The position numbers and the translations under genes are program-made. A stretch of 5,906 nucleotides of DNA from Planctomycetota bacterium (GTDB lineage: Bacteria; Planctomycetota; UBA1135; UBA2386): contig QJVU01000545.1 of NCBI GenBank assembly GCA_003235605.1, positions 1 through 5,906 on the forward strand, written 5' to 3'. The notes beneath the pieces were generated by a model, which was given only the letters and a program-made list of their open reading frames with translations, had not been told where the DNA came from and searched no databases. Below, piece by piece: positions 1 to 3,908 of the stretch; within the stretch, counting starts at the first letter, position 1; every line of letters begins with the position of its first letter.

Positions 1-1
1 G

Positions 2-289
2 GGGTCCTTCCATCTGGTCCCGACGCTCCCCATGGACGTCGATGTGCACGAGATCCCGGCCCACGGAGAGGAGCCGGTCCACTACCACCACGATCTGCGC
101 TTCCTGCTGGTGGCAGGCCCGGGCCAGCAACTCTGCCTCACCCACGAGTCCAAGGACCTCCGCTGGTTCCCCATGCGCGACCTGGAAGCCGTGGTGACCG
201 AGAAGAACCTGCTGCGCCTGGGGCACAAGGTCAGGGATTGGCTGGGATCCCGACGCGGGGTTGGGCACCACCGGGATTGTGGCCGATAA
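2..289 (+). CDS. Nudix-type hydrolase, C-terminal fragment (5' end outside window)
   Basis: The frame is open from base 2 and ends at TAA 287-289, giving 95 residues of a C-terminal part. The ATG at 32 is internal, because homology-like sequence continues upstream of it (GSFHLVPTLP). The segment DVDVHEIPAHGEEPVHYHHD, followed by LRFLLVA and then ESKDLRWFP, matches the pattern I know from the distal half of Nudix (MutT/ADP-ribose pyrophosphatase-like) proteins: D-x-H-x-I-P-A, H-x-H-x-D-x-R-F-L, then S-x-D-L-x-W-F. The catalytic Nudix box itself would lie upstream of the window and cannot be seen, so neither activity nor substrate can be stated; the family hydrolyses nucleoside diphosphates linked to other groups. 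The last 15 or so residues (after VRDWLG) are Gly/Arg/His-rich and look unconserved. It is co-directional with the efflux genes and ends 11 nt before the next start, but its family has no obvious part in metal export, so it is probably an unrelated neighbour. Confidence 0.78.
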   Translation, partial: GSFHLVPTLPMDVDVHEIPAHGEEPVHYHHDLRFLLVAGPGQQLCLTHESKDLRWFPMRDLEAVVTEKNLLRLGHKVRDWLGSRRGVGHHRDCGR

Positions 290-300
290 TCCCCGCGCCG
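254..300 (+). promoter_or_regulatory. Possible promoter and small inverted repeats before the Cys/His-rich gene
   Basis: GATAAT at 285-290 matches the sigma-70 -10 consensus at five of six positions. TTGGGC at 261-266 matches TTGACA at three of six, with an 18-nt spacer. Transcription would start near 297, almost at the ATG at 301, giving a nearly leaderless mRNA; this agrees with the lack of a Shine-Dalgarno sequence before that ATG. The -10 element is flanked by a perfect 7-bp inverted repeat, CGCGGGG (254-260) and CCCCGCG (291-297). A second, mutually exclusive hairpin pairs GGGATTGT (273-280) with ATAATCCC (286-293), with one G-U pair. No run of T follows, so it is not an intrinsic terminator. 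In GC-rich DNA such short matches can arise by chance, so this is a weak call. Confidence 0.25.
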
Positions 301-732
301 ATGAACCGGTCTCCCCTGGTCACGCTGCCCGTCCTCCTTGCCTGGCTGGCCCTCTGCCTGCCGTGGCAGATCTGTGAGAGCGACTGCCGCACCGCGGTGG
401 TGGGGGGGTGGCAGCACGACTGCCATCTGCCTGCGGCCCTTGGCGGCTGTGCCGGCCATTGCCACGAGGAGGGCCGGGACAACGATCCTGGCAGCGGTGG
501 CCACCAAGGGGACGACCGCGACGGCAGCCACACGAAGATCCGGATCCCTGTGAGCGAGCCCGGGCCGGCAGACAACGGTCCGCAGCTGTCGCCGCCTTGT
601 TTCGGAGTCTGCGGTTGTGCACTGCCCGAGACGAAGGGTCTGCCCGAGAGGATCTTCACGCGCTGCACGGGACCACCGGGCAGTGTGAGGCGCACGCTAT
701 CCAGGATCCGCTCCGTGGTCCTGCTCCTGTGA
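301..732 (+). CDS. Exported Cys/His-rich protein, probable metal-binding partner of the efflux system
   Basis: This is a 143-residue protein of no family I can name. Residues 1-20 (MNRSPLVTLPVLLAWLALCL) form a signal peptide or N-terminal membrane segment, which supports the ATG at 301 over an upstream TTG at 238. The mature part is rich in possible metal ligands: Cys 25, 29, 41, 50, 54, 100, 104, 106 and 122 and His 39, 42, 53, 55, 68 and 77. These include CESDC, HDCH, CAGHCH and CGVCGC-like groupings (FGVCGC at 101-106). Residues 56-76 are Gly/Asp-rich and probably disordered. The C-terminus is basic and then hydrophobic (RTLSRIRSVVLLL). Codon third positions are GC-rich as in the neighbouring genes, which supports real coding. 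No clear ribosome-binding site is seen, so a leaderless start is possible. It lies directly before three efflux genes, and its stop sits inside a hairpin that covers the next gene's ribosome-binding site. I infer a periplasmic or secreted metal chelator, chaperone or sensor; the metal is unknown. Confidence 0.72.
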   Translation: MNRSPLVTLPVLLAWLALCLPWQICESDCRTAVVGGWQHDCHLPAALGGCAGHCHEEGRDNDPGSGGHQGDDRDGSHTKIRIPVSEPGPADNGPQLSPPCFGVCGCALPETKGLPERIFTRCTGPPGSVRRTLSRIRSVVLLL

Positions 733-770
733 TCACGACGGCTGCCGCCGCCGTTGTGACTTCACAGGAG
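724..770 (+). promoter_or_regulatory. Long hairpin masking the ribosome-binding site of the TolC-family gene
   Basis: An almost perfect inverted repeat pairs 724-732 (CTCCTGTGA) with 762-770 (TCACAGGAG), nine of nine. After a 2-nt bulge (760-761, CT) it continues by pairing 733-742 with 750-759, ten pairs of which one is G-U, closed by a 7-nt loop (743-749). That makes 19 base pairs. The 3' arm contains AGGAG (766-770), the Shine-Dalgarno sequence 5 nt before the ATG at 776. The 5' arm contains the last two sense codons and the TGA stop (730-732) of the Cys/His-rich gene. Folded, it should block initiation at 776; a ribosome reaching the stop at 732 would open it. The bases after 770 are AACCC with no T run, so an intrinsic terminator is unlikely. 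The pairing is read directly from the sequence; the coupling role is inferred. Confidence 0.72.
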
Positions 771-775
771 AACCC

Positions 776-2227
776 ATGACCCGTAGTTACCTTCTGATCC
801 TCTCTTGGTCTTGTCTTCCGCTCCATTTCGGTTGCCAGGCCTATGTGCCCCGGCCGTTGGATCCCGCGGCCATCCTCGAGCAGCTGGAGCGCACGCGCCA
901 GAACCCAGGGCTCTTGCCAGCTGCCGGCAAGGAGTCGGGCAAGGACCCCGACCAGGAGTTGGAAAGCCCTCCCTTCACCCTCGAGTGCGCCGCCGCATGG
1001 ATGGGTCAACATGGACCTGAGGTGCGTGAGACGCTCGCGGAGTACCGAACCGCCCTGGCCCGGGCCAGGATCAAGACCCCGCTGCCGAACCCGGTCCTCG
1101 AGGTAGGAGCGGAGTACGGGTTCGGCTCCGACGTGAGCAAGGCCAGGGTAGTGCCGTTCGGAACCATCGGGTTCCAGATCCCCACGGGCGGGCGCCTGGA
1201 CCGGCAGGACCAGCTCAACATGGCCGAAGCCGAGGTCGCCCGGGTGACCGCGATCAGTCGACACCGGGAGATCTACCTGCGGCTGCGCCAGCTGTACACC
1301 AGCCTGGCCACCGCTCGCAGGCGTGAGGCGGTCCGGAGTGAGATCGCCGCCGCAGCGGAGCGCTCGGTGGAGGCGGCACGACTCCTGGTGGAGGCGGGCC
1401 ATGCGACCGCGTCGGATGTCGCTCTGTTCGAGTTGGAGCACGCTCGCAGCCAGGTGGATGTTCTGAACAGCCAGCTCACGACGGCGGCGGTGGAGTCAGC
1501 CCTGGCGACCATGATCGGGATCCATGCCAGACACTTCGCTCGCCTGCCGGAAGATCCGTTGCCGCGGCTTCCGGATCGCTTGCCGCCCCTCGATTCCCTC
1601 AAGGAGAAGCTGGTGGCCCACCATGCAGAGCTCGCCCGGCTGCGCGCAGGCTACGCCGCCTCCGAGCAGGCACTGCGTCTCGAGATCGCGAAGCAGTACC
1701 CGGACCTCGGCATCGGACTGTCGGGACGCGGCGAGGTGGGTGACCGGAAGACGGTTCTGGGTCTCCCTCTCGGCATCGAGCTGCCCTTGTTCGACCGCAA
1801 CGAGAGAGGCATTGCCCAGGCGGAGGGCCACCGCGAGGAGTTTCGCGCCAGGTACGTTGCGGCAGCCGGTCGCGCCCTTGCGGCCCTGGAACACGCCTAC
1901 CGGGTGGCAGGCCTCGCCGGCAGGACCAGGCGGATTCTCCGGCAGAGGATCTTCCCGAAGGCCCAGAACAGCATCGAGCTTTCGCGGCGGGCTCTTTCAG
2001 CCGGCTCCGGTGACGTGCTCCGCCTCCTGGACTCGGAACGCAGCTTCCGTCAGGTTCAGATCGAGACCCTCGAGGCGGAGCTGGCGGAGTACGTGGCGTG
2101 GTCGGCGTTGGAACAGGCGGTGGGCTTCGTGTTGCTGGAGTTCCCCGGCGAACCGGGAGAGAAGGACGGCGGTGCGCCGGAAGAACTGAAGTGGAGCCTG
2201 GAGGAGGGCGCCGACGATGAGCAATGA
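776..2227 (+). CDS. TolC/CusC-family outer-membrane efflux lipoprotein
   Basis: This 483-residue protein is the outer-membrane channel of a tripartite efflux system; trimers form a barrel and a periplasmic alpha-tunnel that docks onto the adaptor and pump. The start at 776 has AGGAG 5 nt upstream and gives a hydrophobic signal ending in HFGC, so Cys20 is the likely lipidated residue. The lipobox is imperfect, but a Cys followed by QAY and PRPLDP resembles other CusC-like proteins. Two TolC repeats are seen, about residues 80-250 and 275-455, both long, Ala/Glu/Arg-rich helices. LPNPVLEVGAEYGFG (103-117) and LPLGIELPLFDRNERGIAQ (330-348) are the usual strand and turn motifs of the two repeats. 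The second contains the familiar P-L-F-D-R-N. Residues 456-483 are an acidic, Gly/Pro-containing tail beyond the family core. The length is normal for the family. Its 3' end overlaps the adaptor gene by 11 nt, so the two are almost certainly co-translated. Confidence 0.95.
   Translation: MTRSYLLILSWSCLPLHFGCQAYVPRPLDPAAILEQLERTRQNPGLLPAAGKESGKDPDQELESPPFTLECAAAWMGQHGPEVRETLAEYRTALARARIKTPLPNPVLEVGAEYGFGSDVSKARVVPFGTIGFQIPTGGRLDRQDQLNMAEAEVARVTAISRHREIYLRLRQLYTSLATARRREAVRSEIAAAAERSVEAARLLVEAGHATASDVALFELEHARSQVDVLNSQLTTAAVESALATMIGIHARHFARLPEDPLPRLPDRLPPLDSLKEKLVAHHAELARLRAGYAASEQALRLEIAKQYPDLGIGLSGRGEVGDRKTVLGLPLGIELPLFDRNERGIAQAEGHREEFRARYVAAAGRALAALEHAYRVAGLAGRTRRILRQRIFPKAQNSIELSRRALSAGSGDVLRLLDSERSFRQVQIETLEAELAEYVAWSALEQAVGFVLLEFPGEPGEKDGGAPEELKWSLEEGADDEQ
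2200..2227 (+). promoter_or_regulatory. Shine-Dalgarno and 11-nt stop/start overlap between TolC-family and adaptor genes
   Basis: GGAGGAGGG at 2200-2208 lies inside the end of the TolC-family gene, 8 nt before the adaptor ATG at 2217-2219. The upstream stop TGA is at 2225-2227, so the genes share ATGAGCAATGA in two frames. The strong ribosome-binding site fixes the adaptor start at 2217, and the overlap suggests translational coupling, which helps keep channel and adaptor in balance. Confidence 0.8.
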
Positions 2228-3896
2228 CAGATGGCAGCTTGTCGTTGCGGCCGTCGCTTTCACCCTGCTGGGTCTGGGTGGTGGCTGGTTCGCGGCGCGC
2301 CAGACCGATTCGGGAGCAGAGCATGGCCATGGGAGTGGGGGCGCCGAGAGAGATCGGCGGCAGCCGCTGCCGCCGGCGACACTCCGGAACCTGGGCGTCA
2401 CCGTTGGCGCCATCCGACCCACCACCTTCGTCCGCTACCGGGAGATCCCCGCGGTGGTGGTGGCGACGCCGTTCACCGAGCAGCCTGTCTATGCGCCCAT
2501 CGGCGGACGCGTGCTGGAGGTGACCGGAGAGCCCGGTCAGGTGGTCGCCGCGGGAACGACGGTGGCGGCGCTGGTCCGGGAGCCGATCCCGCGGCCCACG
2601 CTCACCTTGACCGGGGACATCCTCAAGCCCGCCACCGAAGAGATTCACAGGAGCGTCGTGGAGCTCCGCAAGGCCAAGGAGGAAGTCCGGATTGCGCGCA
2701 CCGAGCTCGAGCGGGTGGAGAAGTTCACCGGCAAGGTCGCTGGCCAGGAGTACCCGATCCTGCCCAAGCAGCGGGCCATCGACCTCAGGTATCAGCTGAG
2801 CCGGGCACAGAAGGCCTTTGAACGTGCAGACCTGGAGCTCAAGAAGCACGGGTTCTCGGATCAGCAGATCGAAGCTGTGGCTGCTGGCAGCGCGATCCCG
2901 CGGCTCTCCGAAGCAAGCTGGAAGCGCGCCTTGGAGCGCAACGGGCTCTGGCCGAGTTCGGCAGAGGATCTGCATGGGAGCCTGCCACCCGGGATGCGCA
3001 ACCTCCCGTGGGCCATCGCCACCGTGGGCGAGCTGGCCGCAAGCGGGCTGGCGACGCCCGAGCTGACCGGTTGGCTGCGGAAGACCCCCGGCGCCGGGGA
3101 GCGCTTTCTGGAGCTCGGCGCCATGCTGCAGAGAGGCTACAGCCTGTCGGACCTGCAGCGTCTCTACCGTCTGAACGCCCTGGGTGCCGTGGTCCAGGTG
3201 GCGGCTCCCGGGGTCGGCGATGTCGGCGACGTCGCCGAAATCCCCGACTGGGATGTGCACGAGATCCTCGTCAAGCCCGGTGCCAGGGTCGAGGCCGGGA
3301 CACCCTTGCTGACCCTGCTGAACCCACGAACCATGTATCTCAAGACCGAGCCGGTGGGAGGGGAGGTGGCCGATCTGCTCCGGGCAATCGCCAAAGGGGT
3401 CCTGTGCCGGGCGCGGCCGCTGATCGCCGGATCCGGACCCGAGCTCGAAGGCCTGACGATAGGTTTCATCACTGGCGACGACAGGGCCGGCGACAACAGG
3501 ACGGGCCAGAGCGTTGCCTACGCGGACGTCAAGAACGAGCCGCTGGCTGCGCATGGCTCGGAGAGGGGCAGACGTCGAAGTTGGCAGCTGCGCAGGGGCT
3601 TGAAGTACGTCCTGAGGATCCCGGTGGAGCAGTGGGAGAACGTCTACGTGCTGCCGAGCGATGCCGTGACCGACGACGGTCCAAACAAGGTCGTCTTCCT
3701 CCAGGATGGCGAAGCGTTCCGCCCGGTCAGGGTGGAGGTCAGACATCGCGACCACGAGGTCTGTGTCATCCCGATCAACGAGCACACCCGCATCTTCCCC
3801 GAGGATCCGGTGGTGCTTCACGGTGCCTTTGCCCTGGGCCTCGCCCTCACCTCCGGAGGGGACAAGCTCGACCCTCATGCCGGACACAAGCACTAG
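2217..3896 (+). CDS. CusB/CzcB-type periplasmic adaptor (membrane-fusion protein) of heavy-metal RND efflux
   Basis: This 559-residue protein links the inner-membrane pump to the outer-membrane channel. Residues 7-25 are a single hydrophobic N-terminal anchor (WQLVVAAVAFTLLGLGGGW), followed by a His-containing periplasmic linker (EHGHGSGG). The first lipoyl half is at about 84-122 (YAPIGGRVLEVTGEPGQVV). An alpha-hairpin covers about 138-220, with Lys/Glu-rich helices. The second lipoyl half is at about 344-370 (DVHEILVKPGARVEAGTPL). Beta-barrel and membrane-proximal domains follow (about 371-535). The C-terminus ends in DPHAGHKH, a probable metal-binding tail. Typical CusB proteins have about 400 residues. 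Part of the excess is a helical segment at about 229-325 placed between the hairpin and the second lipoyl half, and part is a loop at about 415-460. The start is set by a strong Shine-Dalgarno sequence at 2200-2208. The pump gene begins 12 nt after its TAG. The metal is not deducible. Confidence 0.94.
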   Translation: MSNDRWQLVVAAVAFTLLGLGGGWFAARQTDSGAEHGHGSGGAERDRRQPLPPATLRNLGVTVGAIRPTTFVRYREIPAVVVATPFTEQPVYAPIGGRVLEVTGEPGQVVAAGTTVAALVREPIPRPTLTLTGDILKPATEEIHRSVVELRKAKEEVRIARTELERVEKFTGKVAGQEYPILPKQRAIDLRYQLSRAQKAFERADLELKKHGFSDQQIEAVAAGSAIPRLSEASWKRALERNGLWPSSAEDLHGSLPPGMRNLPWAIATVGELAASGLATPELTGWLRKTPGAGERFLELGAMLQRGYSLSDLQRLYRLNALGAVVQVAAPGVGDVGDVAEIPDWDVHEILVKPGARVEAGTPLLTLLNPRTMYLKTEPVGGEVADLLRAIAKGVLCRARPLIAGSGPELEGLTIGFITGDDRAGDNRTGQSVAYADVKNEPLAAHGSERGRRRSWQLRRGLKYVLRIPVEQWENVYVLPSDAVTDDGPNKVVFLQDGEAFRPVRVEVRHRDHEVCVIPINEHTRIFPEDPVVLHGAFALGLALTSGGDKLDPHAGHKH

Positions 3897-3908
3897 GGGA
3901 GCCAACGG

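Noticed and set aside
82..695. Several - strand frames of 100-154 codons opposite the Nudix and Cys/His-rich genes.
   Set aside because: They overlap one another, show Arg/Pro/Gly-rich low-complexity translations, and compete with a + strand frame that has a signal peptide, clustered Cys/His and GC-rich third codon positions.
724..775. Intrinsic transcription terminator between the Cys/His-rich gene and the TolC-family gene.
   Set aside because: The stem is strong, but no T run follows on the + strand (AACCC), and it is placed so as to cover a ribosome-binding site.
656..1441. A 261-codon open frame on the - strand.
   Set aside because: It lies opposite the TolC-family gene and the regulatory hairpin, has no recognisable domain and no convincing ribosome-binding site, and is typical of shadow frames in GC-rich DNA.
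41..3267. A 16-nt exact direct repeat, GATGTGCACGAGATCC, at 41-56 and 3252-3267.
   Set aside because: Both copies encode the peptide DVHEI in frame within conserved parts of two unrelated proteins (the Nudix fragment and the adaptor). Shared peptide plus strong codon bias explains the match; no flanking repeat structure is seen.
3897..3908. A separate promoter for the pump gene.
   Set aside because: The gap is only 12 nt and is filled by the Shine-Dalgarno sequence; no -10 or -35 pair was seen in the adaptor's 3' end.
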